This document shows, one piece after another, positions 28,306-36,987 of a stretch of DNA of 64,000 nucleotides. Position numbers and translations under genes: made by a program. The notes under the pieces were generated by a model. It was not told the DNA's origin. It saw only the letters and a list, made by a program, of their open reading frames with translations, and searched no databases. The stretch lies in NCBI RefSeq assembly GCF_004363245.1, contig NZ_SNYV01000017.1, positions 1 through 64,000 of the forward strand, in the 5' to 3' direction. The stretch's first letter is position 1; every line of letters starts with the position of its first letter. The stretch is from Sphingobacterium yanglingense. GTDB taxonomy: Bacteria > Bacteroidota > Bacteroidia > Sphingobacteriales > Sphingobacteriaceae.

Positions 28306-28313
28306 CAAAGATA
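28306..28313 (-). promoter_or_regulatory. Promoter -7 element of priA
   Basis: TATCTTTG on the minus strand matches TAnnTTTG exactly and ends 5 bases before the priA ATG. No good TTG is seen at 19-21 bases. Confidence 0.45.
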
Positions 28314-28317
28314 TTAT

Positions 28318-28343
28318 AAAAAGCCACAGTAGTACACAGTGGC
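28318..28343 (-). terminator. Probable terminator of the DUF423 gene
   Basis: On the minus strand GCCAC and GTGGC form a stem around an eleven-base loop and are followed by TTTTTATAA. It lies 36 bases after the DUF423 stop and just before the priA promoter, so it probably keeps the two units apart. The stem is short. Confidence 0.5.
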
Positions 28344-28378
28344 AAAGGCATAAAAAGAAAAAGGAGATTCGCTACAAA

Positions 28379-28768
28379 CTAAGCACGGTGTTTTACAGCT
28401 GCCACAAATAGACCTACCCACCCCACCATAAAACAAAGTCCACCCAAAGGTGTAACAGGCCCTAGGAAGCCCCATCCTTCGATCCCTAATAACGAGCGGA
28501 CACTAAGCAAATATAAAGACCCGGAGAACAAAAGTATGCCTATTGTAAACGCTATGAATGAAACACGAATCGATGGACTCTTGGCCCTCGAAAAAGTAGA
28601 AAGAAATAGTAATGCGAAGACATGATAAAAATGATACTGATTAGCAGTCTTCCAAGTTCCCAAATGATAATCGCTAATTTTCCCTTCTAGGCCATGTGCA
28701 CCAAAAGCCCCTAAAATCACAGCAATCAACCCCAAAAAAGAAGCAGTTAAAATTATTTGCTTATTCAT
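28379..28768 (-). CDS. DUF423 membrane protein
   Basis: A 129-residue membrane protein with four predicted helices and the family motif GAFGAHGLEGKI near the N-terminus, followed by TANQYHFYHVFALL. DUF423 (YgdD-like) proteins are widespread, small inner-membrane proteins without an established function. It is a single gene upstream of priA on the same strand, probably its own unit because of the hairpin at 28318-28343. Confidence 0.88.
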   Translation of the reverse strand: MNKQIILTASFLGLIAVILGAFGAHGLEGKISDYHLGTWKTANQYHFYHVFALLFLSTFSRAKSPSIRVSFIAFTIGILLFSGSLYLLSVRSLLGIEGWGFLGPVTPLGGLCFMVGWVGLFVAAVKHRA

Positions 28769-28795
28769 ATGTAAATAATTTGTTTTTTAATGGCC

Positions 28796-28813
28796 ATCCG
28801 CCAGCTGGCGGAT
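28796..28813. repeat. Perfect 18-base palindrome
   Basis: ATCCGCCAGCTGGCGGAT is fully self-complementary. It is much richer in GC than the flanking DNA and lies about 28 bases upstream of the DUF423 start codon. It may be a binding site or a copy of a dispersed palindromic repeat; no second copy was noticed in this window. Confidence 0.6.
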
Positions 28814-29111
28814 CCAAACTATATTCATCAGTATTTGTACTGTCTAATACTACATGGATATTTCGTGTACTTTTATTCAGAAACCACTTATGTTGAACTA
28901 TTGCGTATAAATGTATAAAATATCCCCTACAAATAGACTATTTTAATTTTTTTTCTCCTACTTCAGAATACACCACAAAGCGATTAAAAAAGAATCACCC
29001 CTATAAAAAGACCTCCACTGAAGCCTTCAAGAAAATATAAAACTGATTTTTCCGTTCAAAAAATGATGAAAAGTTTTTGTTACGATATTCACAAAATAGA
29101 AGTGAAATAAG

Positions 29112-29119
29112 TAGGTTTG
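29112..29119 (+). promoter_or_regulatory. Possible promoter -7 element of the 872-residue protein gene
   Basis: TAGGTTTG matches TAnnTTTG and ends 5 bases before the ATG at 29124. If used, the transcript begins at or next to the start codon. No TTG lies at the right distance. Confidence 0.35.
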
Positions 29120-29123
29120 CAAT

Positions 29124-31742
29124 ATGCGGAATACTATTATCCTCTCGGTAATTCTATTTGTAGCAGTAGTTACTGCTTCCATATATTACTTTCGTAATCT
29201 TGACGGCGAACATAACCGCGCCGCCAAACCTTTACGTTATCTACCGGACAATGCTCTTCTTATTGCTGCCATTGGAAACAACGAAGCCTCTGATAACATA
29301 TTTAAAGACTTTGAAATTTTCGAAGCATTATTAGGTCAAAATGATTTTGCATTAATGAGCATGTTCAAGACAGAGTTATTACGTAATGAAGCGTTAAAAA
29401 AGTATGTCGATGATGCAGAAGTCTACATTTCTTTTCACCCTGATGGCAAAAACATTGAAACAATACTAACGATTCCAACTGCAACTGCTATTTCCCCGAC
29501 TGAATTTTCTAGCATTCTAAATCAGGTAAGCAAACGCTATAAAATTAACACGGTCGATACGATGGGGAGTAAAATCTATGAAATACAATATGGTATAAAA
29601 GATTCTACATTATCTGCTATCTACTATAATAACATATTCTTTGCTTCAAATTCCAACAAACTATTAACAAAGATTCTAGACAAACACAGTAAACATTTAC
29701 CAGACTCCCAAATTGATTTCTTCCTAAAAGGAGATTCCAGAAATACAGCGCTGAGTGTATACTTCCCACATCAGCAATACGATAGCATTGTCAATTTGTA
29801 TCAACGTAAAAACGACGGTCCCTTTTTAAACTTATTCAAGAAGATGCAGGGGCAATCTGTATGGAATATCAATTTCAAACAAGATGCATTAATGCTTACT
29901 GGCGAAAGTGAGTTAGATCAGTATTCGGAAAACTATATCTCACTATTTAAACATCAGGAAAAAACAAGCCAAAGCTTATATACTTATTTCCCTTCTAGTA
30001 CCGCCGTATATGTAGATTGTAGCATTAGTGACCGCTCTCGATTTCAAAAGGACTTACGTGACCTTTTTAAAAGAAGAAAGGAAAAAATAGCAGAAGAAAT
30101 AGACACCACTGGTACACGAGAACAATTGAACAACTTATTGGGTGATGAAATTTCTTTTATTGAAACCGTCTCCAGCAGCTATATTGGATTTGTAAAGTTA
30201 AATAAGAAAGAGTCCTGGCAAGAACTAGAAAAACACTTTTTGGAGAATCTCCAAGACTCAATATACCGTTTTAAATCATCAGGTTTACTTTACCAACAAT
30301 TCGGGGACCTCTTTAAAGAATTTCCACGCCCTTATGCAACCGTAGTTGATGATGTTTTGGTTGTAGCCAACAGCAGCAGAACCCTCAGCGACTATCGAGA
30401 CGATTTTGAAAGACGAGATTTTCTGACAGGTACCTTAGGCTTTAAAAACTTTGAAAAACTACAGGGAAATGAAGCTAACGTTACGCTATTTATACATGGC
30501 AAAAACGCAAATTCAAAGATATTGAATTCCCTCAATCTTCCTTTTCAAACCAATTACAAGAACAAGGATAACTTCGGCTTTCAGGACTTCTATTCTTGGT
30601 CCATTCAACTATCCGGTAATTCAGGTAAATTTATTTCCCAGCTCTATGCTTTATTTAAAAGTAAAAATGCCTTAGGCGCAACACCAGAGTGGACATACAC
30701 ACTCGAAAATAAAGCCATCACCAAGCCCTACATATTTGAACATTCGGATACGAGTCAGTTTATTCTGCTACAAGAACTAGATCATACTATTCATGCAATC
30801 AGTCCACAAGGCATGAAACTATGGTCAACAGTATTTGCAGGACGAGTGGTAGGAGACATTCAACAGTTGGAAGACCGAAGTATCTTACTGGCAACAGACC
30901 GCAACAGACTATATCGTTTTGATACAAATGGCAAGACACTCAAAGGATTTTCTGTAGAGATACCAGAAGAGCCTATAGCTCATCCATCTGTGGTGACGCT
31001 GCAAGGCAAGAAAACAATCTTGATACCTAGTCTAAAAAAAATACATGCCTTCGATATGGAAGGCCATCCCCTTGCCGATTGGACTACTTTTGAGACAAAT
31101 GGCGATATATTGGGACCAATTATAACAGCTAATAACCAAATCCTCGTAGGCACGAGCTCGGGCAAGATATACTTACTTAGTGAAAGCGGGCAAAAAGCAA
31201 AAGAGATTACCATAAAAAATGATATTCGACTTAGAAACCCTATTGGTTTACTGCAGAGTAACAACTCTGGAAGCGAATTCTTGGCAGTAGATACTACAGG
31301 ACGACTGCATCGCGTATCACGTGACGGTGCCAATAATTCCTCTTTACTAGAGTCGATTGGGGCTTCGAGTCTCGCTGATTTCGTAAACATAAATTCTTCG
31401 GCCAATACTGAGATGATATCTGTCAACAATGACTTACTCCGTGTTTATAGCATTTCAGATAGCGCCCGTGTTCTATTCGAATACAACTTCACCAAAGAAA
31501 TAAACGACCGTCCACAGTATTTTTATCTTCCCAATAATTCGGGGACACGTATAGGACTGGCTTCAAGAGCAACAAATCTCATCTACCTTTTCAATAGTGA
31601 GGGGAATTTGGAAGAGGGCTTCCCTGTAGAAGGACAACCTTTATTTCATTACGGACGAATCAATTATAATGGCGACACGTATTTGCTCTGTATGCGACGC
31701 GACCACAAACTGTATGCTTTTAAACATCAAAAACAGCAATAA
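29124..31742 (+). CDS. Anchored two-part protein with C-terminal beta-propeller-like region
   Basis: Function unknown. The 872-residue protein has one N-terminal membrane helix (about residues 5-22) and is otherwise exported. The first ~520 residues resemble DUF3352-type lipoprotein-like domains (RYLPDNALLIAAIGN at the start, repeated alpha/beta units). The last ~330 residues contain short repeats of the kind seen in PQQ-type propellers: HAISPQGMKLWSTVFAGRV, RLYRFDTNGKTLKGF, KIHAFDMEGHPLADW, KIYLLSESGQKAKE. It may be an envelope scaffold or sensor. It precedes the nrnA-like gene by 119 bases. Confidence 0.8.
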   Translation: MRNTIILSVILFVAVVTASIYYFRNLDGEHNRAAKPLRYLPDNALLIAAIGNNEASDNIFKDFEIFEALLGQNDFALMSMFKTELLRNEALKKYVDDAEVYISFHPDGKNIETILTIPTATAISPTEFSSILNQVSKRYKINTVDTMGSKIYEIQYGIKDSTLSAIYYNNIFFASNSNKLLTKILDKHSKHLPDSQIDFFLKGDSRNTALSVYFPHQQYDSIVNLYQRKNDGPFLNLFKKMQGQSVWNINFKQDALMLTGESELDQYSENYISLFKHQEKTSQSLYTYFPSSTAVYVDCSISDRSRFQKDLRDLFKRRKEKIAEEIDTTGTREQLNNLLGDEISFIETVSSSYIGFVKLNKKESWQELEKHFLENLQDSIYRFKSSGLLYQQFGDLFKEFPRPYATVVDDVLVVANSSRTLSDYRDDFERRDFLTGTLGFKNFEKLQGNEANVTLFIHGKNANSKILNSLNLPFQTNYKNKDNFGFQDFYSWSIQLSGNSGKFISQLYALFKSKNALGATPEWTYTLENKAITKPYIFEHSDTSQFILLQELDHTIHAISPQGMKLWSTVFAGRVVGDIQQLEDRSILLATDRNRLYRFDTNGKTLKGFSVEIPEEPIAHPSVVTLQGKKTILIPSLKKIHAFDMEGHPLADWTTFETNGDILGPIITANNQILVGTSSGKIYLLSESGQKAKEITIKNDIRLRNPIGLLQSNNSGSEFLAVDTTGRLHRVSRDGANNSSLLESIGASSLADFVNINSSANTEMISVNNDLLRVYSISDSARVLFEYNFTKEINDRPQYFYLPNNSGTRIGLASRATNLIYLFNSEGNLEEGFPVEGQPLFHYGRINYNGDTYLLCMRRDHKLYAFKHQKQQ

Positions 31743-31837
31743 TTCGACTCAAAATCAGGCAAGGCTACCATACGTTATCAATGCACAAAAGCAAAGGTAT
31801 TCGATAAAAATAATTTTCTTGCGAGACGAATAATTTG

Positions 31838-31845
31838 TACGTTTG
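31838..31845 (+). promoter_or_regulatory. Promoter -7 element of the nrnA-like gene
   Basis: TACGTTTG matches TAnnTTTG; a TTG (31819-31821) lies 16 bases upstream, shorter than usual. It ends 17 bases before the ATG at 31862 and rules out the TTG-initiated longer frame at 31835. Confidence 0.5.
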
Positions 31846-31861
31846 TAATCTTATATTTTTT

Positions 31862-32872
31862 ATGTTACGAGGAGAAAATCATTTAGCATTACTGACCGAG
31901 CCTAGACGTATTGTAATCACAACACATCATAAACCAGATGGAGATGCTTTAGGCTCATCCCTAGCGCTATATCATTGGCTTAAAAAAAGGAACCATGACG
32001 TTTCTGTGGTGTTATCATCTGATTTCCCCTCTTTTTTAGACTGGATGCCTGGCCGTGATGATGTTATCATTTACACCGAAAAGTCTAAAATAGCAACGGA
32101 GTTATTAGCAAATGCTGAAATTATATTTTGCTTAGATTATAGTGCCCTTTCCCGGACGAATATCCTCGAAAAATTTATCAGCGAATCGTCTGGTCAAAAG
32201 TGGATGATTGACCATCACTTGGATCCAGAAGACTTTGCAACATTAACCTATTGGGATTCTTCTGCCGCAGCAACGGCTCAGCTAATATATACTTTTATCG
32301 CAGATGTAATCGGAGCCGGAACAGAAATCGACGCCGACATGGCGACATGTATGTACGCAGGTATTATGACCGATACAGGATCATTTCGGTTTCGCTCAAC
32401 TACTGCCGCTGTACATCACATTATCGCCAATCTGATTGAAGCAGGTGCACGGAATTGGGAAATCCACGAGCATATCTATAACAGCTCTACAGAGCGTCGG
32501 TTAAAATTTTTAGGGTATGCCTTACTTAACTGCTTGGAAGTAATACCCGAGTACAATACGGCACTTTTTGCCATAAGCAAAGAAGACCTTGCTCAGTTTG
32601 ACATCACTACTGGTGATACTGAAGGATTGGTGAATTATGCCTTATCTATCAAAGGGATTCGCTTAGCCGCATTAATTATCGACAGAACTGAATTAATTAA
32701 ATTATCTTTACGCTCAATTGGTGAAATTCCTTGCAATGAAATCTGTAAAAAGTATTTTAATGGAGGTGGCCATTTGAATGCTTCAGGAGGTAGCTCGACA
32801 GCTGACTTAGCGTCTGTTGTAAACACATTTAAATCTATATTACCAGAATATAAAGACATATTAACAAAGTAA
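31862..32872 (+). CDS. DHH/DHHA1 phosphoesterase (NrnA-type nanoRNase / pAp phosphatase)
   Basis: Manganese-dependent phosphoesterase of 336 residues that degrades very short RNAs and probably 3'-phosphoadenosine 5'-phosphate. DHH-family motifs: THHKPDGDALGSS (motif I), FCLDYSAL, the signature MIDHHLDPE, MYAGIMTDTGSFRF, and the DHHA1 end with CKKYFNGGGHLNASGGS. The ATG at 31862 is used because it lies after the -7 element. The FKBP lipoprotein gene begins 19 bases downstream. Confidence 0.92.
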   Translation: MLRGENHLALLTEPRRIVITTHHKPDGDALGSSLALYHWLKKRNHDVSVVLSSDFPSFLDWMPGRDDVIIYTEKSKIATELLANAEIIFCLDYSALSRTNILEKFISESSGQKWMIDHHLDPEDFATLTYWDSSAAATAQLIYTFIADVIGAGTEIDADMATCMYAGIMTDTGSFRFRSTTAAVHHIIANLIEAGARNWEIHEHIYNSSTERRLKFLGYALLNCLEVIPEYNTALFAISKEDLAQFDITTGDTEGLVNYALSIKGIRLAALIIDRTELIKLSLRSIGEIPCNEICKKYFNGGGHLNASGGSSTADLASVVNTFKSILPEYKDILTK

Positions 32873-32891
32873 ATAAGTATTAATCAATAAA

Positions 32892-33887
32892 ATGAAAAAA
32901 TCAGTTTTATTTTTATCGGCGGCTGCGATGTTACTAGCTGCTTCATGCCAGAGCTTCAAAAAGGGTGATGGTGGTCTAGAGTACAATCTTGTGGACGACG
33001 TTGCAAAAGAAAAGGCTGTAGCAGGAGACTTTTTATCGGTTGATCTAACGATCAGATCAGACAAAAACGATTCTCTACTTAACAGTACATACGATTTAGG
33101 CCTACCTCAAATTGTAAATATTGCTCCGGATTCAATCCCGGGAGCGTACAAAGGAGATTATAACTCTATGTTTAAGTTCTTAGGAGAAGGTGACTCTGCT
33201 GTATTCAAATTGAATATGGATACTATGGCAGCAAAAACTGGACAGCCTAAACCAGAATTTGCAGATAAGTTTGTGACCTTCACTGTGAAAGTAAGAAAAC
33301 ACTTCAAAAAAGGTCAGTTAACTGATTCTGCATTATATGCTGAGATTGACGGTTATTTCAAAGGTGAATTAGAAGGATTGAAAAAAGCGGAAGAAGGAAA
33401 AATCTCAAAATATGTTGCTGACAAAAAATTAGAGCCTAAAAAAACAGCTTCTGGCTTACAATATGTAGTAACCGAAGAAGGTAAAGGTGCTAAACCTGTA
33501 TTGGGAGATACTGTTGTCGTAAACTATACAGGTATGTTGACTAATGGTACTGTTTTCGATTCGTCAATTAAAGAGAACGCAATCAAAGCAAAACTTCCAA
33601 TGGATCCAATGCGCACTTTTGAGCCCTTAAAATTCAGTATAGGAAATCAACCTGTTATTCAAGGTTGGACTGAAGGACTTTTATTATTTGGCAAAGGGAC
33701 AAAAGCAACACTTATCATCCCTTCATCTTTAGCCTATGGTGACCGTCCTGCAGGACAAAAAATTCCACCTTATGCACCATTGATTTTCGATGTTGAGTTA
33801 GTTGATGTAATTAAGGGACAAGGCGTAGCCCCTGCACCTGCTATGCCAGGAATGGGTGCACCAACGGTGACTGAACCTACGAACTAA
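32892..33887 (+). CDS. FKBP-type peptidyl-prolyl isomerase lipoprotein with two FKBP-like domains
   Basis: Envelope folding catalyst of 331 residues. A lipoprotein signal ends LAASC (Cys19), so it is lipid-anchored in the periplasm or outer membrane. The N-terminal domain (about 25-140) is a degenerate FKBP-like unit. The C-terminal domain (about 190-310) has the FKBP features VVVNYTGMLTNGTVFDSS, VIQGWTEGLLLFGKG and IPSSLAYGDRP, with the conserved aromatic residues of the active site. A Gly/Pro/Ala-rich tail ends the protein. It follows the nrnA-like gene by 19 bases; a strong terminator closes the unit. Confidence 0.93.
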   Translation: MKKSVLFLSAAAMLLAASCQSFKKGDGGLEYNLVDDVAKEKAVAGDFLSVDLTIRSDKNDSLLNSTYDLGLPQIVNIAPDSIPGAYKGDYNSMFKFLGEGDSAVFKLNMDTMAAKTGQPKPEFADKFVTFTVKVRKHFKKGQLTDSALYAEIDGYFKGELEGLKKAEEGKISKYVADKKLEPKKTASGLQYVVTEEGKGAKPVLGDTVVVNYTGMLTNGTVFDSSIKENAIKAKLPMDPMRTFEPLKFSIGNQPVIQGWTEGLLLFGKGTKATLIIPSSLAYGDRPAGQKIPPYAPLIFDVELVDVIKGQGVAPAPAMPGMGAPTVTEPTN

Positions 33888-34667
33888 GTTCTATAGAACA
33901 TAACATTAAAAAATAGAGCGTCTGATGATCAGACGCTCTATTTTTTTAAGATTTCTTTTTCCGTATGACTAACCTCTAAACCTTAGGGCTTCATTGTCCT
34001 CATTAGCATACCTCCCTTTGAATGTATATAGTATGCTAAGCGCATATAAGATACATCAAACTATTAACCGAATGCTCCACATGCATATAAACCACATATA
34101 ACACCAGTCCATATATTCTATTTCTGTTAATAAAATAATAGAGCGGTGGCTTTTACACCACCACTCGCTCTCCCCGATTATAAGAGCAAAAAATCTTGTC
34201 TAAATGTAAATGAACAATACTCCGACGTAATAAACTCTCCTTCTAACGAATAGCTGTACTTACATCTAAGCTATTACCTAACATTAATAAATTAATGAGC
34301 GGTGGCTTTTACACCACCACTCGCTCTCCCCGATTATAAGAGCAAAAAATCTTGTCAAAATGTAAATAAACAATATACCTTCGTAATAAACTCTCCTTCC
34401 AACGAATACCTGTACTTACATCTAAGCCCATTACCTAACATTAATAAATTAATGAGCGGTGGCTTTTACACCACCACTCGCTCTCCCCGATTATAAGAGC
34501 AAAAAAATCTTATCAAAATGTAAATGAGCAATATGCCGTCGTAATAAACTCTCCTTCCAACGAATAGCTGTACTTACATCTAAGCTATTACCTAACATTC
34601 AAAATTAATGAGCGGCGGCTTTTACACCGCCACTCGCTCTCCCCGATTATAAGAGCAAAAAATCTTG
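33888..34667. other. 780-base gene-free region with terminator and tandem repeats
   Basis: After the FKBP terminator (33911-33947) there are about 190 bases (33950-34140) in which I see nothing but a weak inverted repeat (AGCATAC...GTATGCT near 34003). Then comes the tandem array 34141-34680. Short frames inside the array, such as one at 34302-34496, are not credible genes. Confidence 0.7.
33911..33947 (+). terminator. Strong rho-independent terminator after the FKBP gene
   Basis: A perfect 15-base-pair stem (AAATAGAGCGTCTGA / TCAGACGCTCTATTT) with a three-base loop and a following T run, 24 bases after the stop codon. Confidence 0.95.
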
Positions 34668-34680
34668 TCAAAATGTAAAT
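34141..34680. repeat. Tandem array of 156-bp repeats with a conserved hairpin
   Basis: Three complete units start at 34141, 34297 and 34454 (156, 157 and 156 bases), followed by a fourth partial one from 34610. Units differ from each other by roughly 5 per cent. Each begins with a stem-loop, GAGC-GGTGG...CCACC-actc-GCTC. In the fourth unit the stem reads GGCGG...CCGCC, a compensatory pair change. The right end of the array overlaps the last codons of the PKD-like lipoprotein gene (34668), and each unit contains a copy of the bases at that 3' end. The unit is far too long for a CRISPR repeat and no spacer pattern exists. Confidence 0.9.
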
Positions 34681-36194
34681 GGATAGGTCAGATTGTTGAT
34701 TGTAGGACCAACAAATAACGCATCCTTTGCAATACCTTTTCCTTCCAGTATAAAAGCGGGCGAGGCAGACAAATCCCCTCCACTTTTTGTAAACATCCGA
34801 ACTTTATACTGTCCTCCATCATTAGTCCCAACCATAACGTAGTTATATGAGTAGTCAGCCTCAGGTCCAGATCCGGAAAACTTACGATACCTTATAAATG
34901 TTATCTCTTCGTTAGCTGGCACTGTAAACTGCAGTTTTTCTTTGTTATTAGAGAGATTTCTCGACCACACTTCTTTACCTAGCGAAAAATACATGACTTC
35001 CTCTTCTTGGTAGATCAATGCAAAATTGTCGCCCTTATATAGCTTTTGCCCAGAATCAAGTGTTTTATGATAAATTTTGAACTGGCTAACGGAGGGTATG
35101 ATTTGAGCTATAGATCTTTTTGACAAATCATCTTTGTCCTCAAATATTGCATATCCAGTCAAGTAGCCTGTAGTCCGTATTCCCATATACAACATTCTTT
35201 TATTATTATTCGTTGAAGACAGTGTTACGTCCGCATCATCTGTTACAGGAATTAAATTCATATTCCGAACATCAGCAGAGAAAAAAGAACTACTTGTCTC
35301 ATCAAAAAAGAATGCGCTATTCGTATACATAAGGTGAAAAGGAGAAAGAAAATAAGGCGTATCCTGTGTGTCTTTAAGTTTCCTCCCTCCAAAAGTACCG
35401 GTGCCAGGCCCTTGTCCTATCATACTATGCAACTGTCCGTCGTTTATCAAATAATAATTTGTAAAATTATTCCCTATCATCTGCATATTACGCTTGCTCG
35501 GTTCCCCGTGGAAAAGAGTTTTAAAATCTTTTATCAGCTCTAAACCACTCAATGTCATTATGCCCACATCTTCATTTGTCACCAAACAGATCGACCTAGT
35601 AGGAGAGTATTCTCCTTTATCATTTGGCGCTTTGAAATCGTTTAAAAAACGCATCATAACAGGCTTTCCTTTAAGCTTCTCCCCATTTACAAAACTGTAT
35701 ACGTTTTCGACCCTTTTATCAGCAATAACACTATTCGGGGTCGTAAAGAAGTCCATATCCGTCCTATCATTCTCTTCTTTTATAACATACCAACCCCGAG
35801 TATATGCCGTGGCAACATCTATCGTACTTTTGAAATATTCAGAATACCCTGTCTTCTTATTCTTGATCTGCAATGATAAGTACCAGTTTTTAGCGACCTT
35901 ATTAACAGGATAAACAAGATTTTTACTCTTTCCAATAGTATCCATAGCCGCATAAGGGTCTTCATTACGGATGTCATAAATCCCCCATAAGTATTCAAAT
36001 TCGGCCTCTTTATTAGAAGAAGGAACAGGATCTATTATTAAACTATCTATTCCACTTACTACCGAATAATGGGCTTGCAGCCCCGTCAATGTTATAGACT
36101 CCAGCTCTTCAAACCTATCACGCCCCATTTCTTTATTGCAAGAATAGAATAAAATGGATAACGCAAAAACAATTAATATCTCTAAAGCTTTCAT
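34668..36194 (-). CDS. PKD-like family lipoprotein of the SusCD locus
   Basis: A 508-residue exported lipoprotein, signal ending IL-FYSC (about Cys19). It belongs to the group annotated as PKD-like proteins that follow SusC, SusD and DUF4843 genes in Bacteroidota; it has an N-terminal Ig/PKD-like region (about 25-130) and a long C-terminal part with Tyr-rich beta structure, possibly a propeller. It is the last gene of the operon, 8 bases after the DUF4843 gene. Its last five codons lie inside the repeat array. It probably sits at the cell surface with the SusC/SusD complex as an accessory binding protein. Confidence 0.8.
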   Translation of the reverse strand: MKALEILIVFALSILFYSCNKEMGRDRFEELESITLTGLQAHYSVVSGIDSLIIDPVPSSNKEAEFEYLWGIYDIRNEDPYAAMDTIGKSKNLVYPVNKVAKNWYLSLQIKNKKTGYSEYFKSTIDVATAYTRGWYVIKEENDRTDMDFFTTPNSVIADKRVENVYSFVNGEKLKGKPVMMRFLNDFKAPNDKGEYSPTRSICLVTNEDVGIMTLSGLELIKDFKTLFHGEPSKRNMQMIGNNFTNYYLINDGQLHSMIGQGPGTGTFGGRKLKDTQDTPYFLSPFHLMYTNSAFFFDETSSSFFSADVRNMNLIPVTDDADVTLSSTNNNKRMLYMGIRTTGYLTGYAIFEDKDDLSKRSIAQIIPSVSQFKIYHKTLDSGQKLYKGDNFALIYQEEEVMYFSLGKEVWSRNLSNNKEKLQFTVPANEEITFIRYRKFSGSGPEADYSYNYVMVGTNDGGQYKVRMFTKSGGDLSASPAFILEGKGIAKDALFVGPTINNLTYPFTF

Positions 36195-36202
36195 ATTTCT
36201 AC

Positions 36203-36979
36203 TTAAGGGAATACAATCAAATGACCAAATTCATCCCTTTTATGATCCTTTACTTCTTTACCCCGATTTTCCTCTATTAGTGCTGACTTCAACATACCTA
36301 ACCAATAATGTAATTGCTCAGTATCCATCAAAATTTTAGTCATAAATTCTTGATCCCATCTTTGCTCTGTAACATCTACCATAAACTGATGTTTCACTTC
36401 GCTATATGTACCAAAATAAAGATTCGAGTACATTTCGTTCCATATAGAAGGCCGCATCATTAAATCCGAAAAAATCACCTTCCGCCAAAGTAAATCAGCC
36501 TGTCCTAGCTTAAAACAATCATTTTCTTCTACTTCAAGCTTCAATACATAAGCTTCATCTCTCAGGCTAACATCACGCAACAAAACAATCGGGACACGTG
36601 TATGCACTGTACCAGCTTTTATCACATACCGTGCTGCAATCTCCGGGTTATCAAAGGCCTTATAATGCTTGCCTGCAATAGCATTCTTTGCATTTTTGAC
36701 CTGCACTTGCTTAATCTTAAAAGGTCTATCTCTATCTGATAAACGCCCCATCGTATGGATATCAAAAAACACCGTATCCGTGAAGATAAAACTGGGCAAG
36801 TAAACGAATGTCTGCGTTTTTAGCGTATCAGCTGTTACCTGCGAGACGTTTGGTATCTTAGCAGGGTCTGGTCCAAACTGTATCCTTGCAATATCAGTAT
36901 AGAGCAGTTCCTTCGATTTTTGACATGTCGTCAAACTGAAAAAGGATAACAAAATAAAAGTGTAAACTCTAATTTTCAT
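36203..36979 (-). CDS. DUF4843 lipoprotein
   Basis: A 258-residue exported protein, signal ending LTTCQ with a lipidation cysteine near residue 19. Features: ARIQFGPDPAKIP and FVYLPSFIFTDTVFFDIHTMG, matching the DUF4843 pattern of a beta-rich domain encoded behind SusD genes. The ATG at 36979 is preferred over the GTG immediately before it. It starts 8 bases after SusD and ends 8 bases before the PKD-like gene. Probably a surface accessory lipoprotein; no enzymatic motif is seen. Confidence 0.82.
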   Translation of the reverse strand: MKIRVYTFILLSFFSLTTCQKSKELLYTDIARIQFGPDPAKIPNVSQVTADTLKTQTFVYLPSFIFTDTVFFDIHTMGRLSDRDRPFKIKQVQVKNAKNAIAGKHYKAFDNPEIAARYVIKAGTVHTRVPIVLLRDVSLRDEAYVLKLEVEENDCFKLGQADLLWRKVIFSDLMMRPSIWNEMYSNLYFGTYSEVKHQFMVDVTEQRWDQEFMTKILMDTEQLHYWLGMLKSALIEENRGKEVKDHKRDEFGHLIVFP

Positions 36980-36987
36980 CACATGAG

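Larger units (their letters stand above)
28769..29123. other. Intergenic region with an 18-base perfect palindrome
   Basis: No gene is seen in these 355 AT-rich bases. The striking element is the palindrome at 28796-28813, GC-rich in an AT-rich setting. The right end holds a possible promoter for the next gene (TAGGTTTG at 29112-29119). Confidence 0.6.

Noticed and set aside
34302-34496. 64-codon frame in the repeat array
   Set aside because: Composed of repeat unit sequence; it covers the hairpin, lacks a promoter, and corresponding frames are not kept in the other units.
34141-34680. CRISPR array
   Set aside because: The repeat unit is 156 bases and adjoins the next unit directly, without unique spacers, and no cas gene is present.
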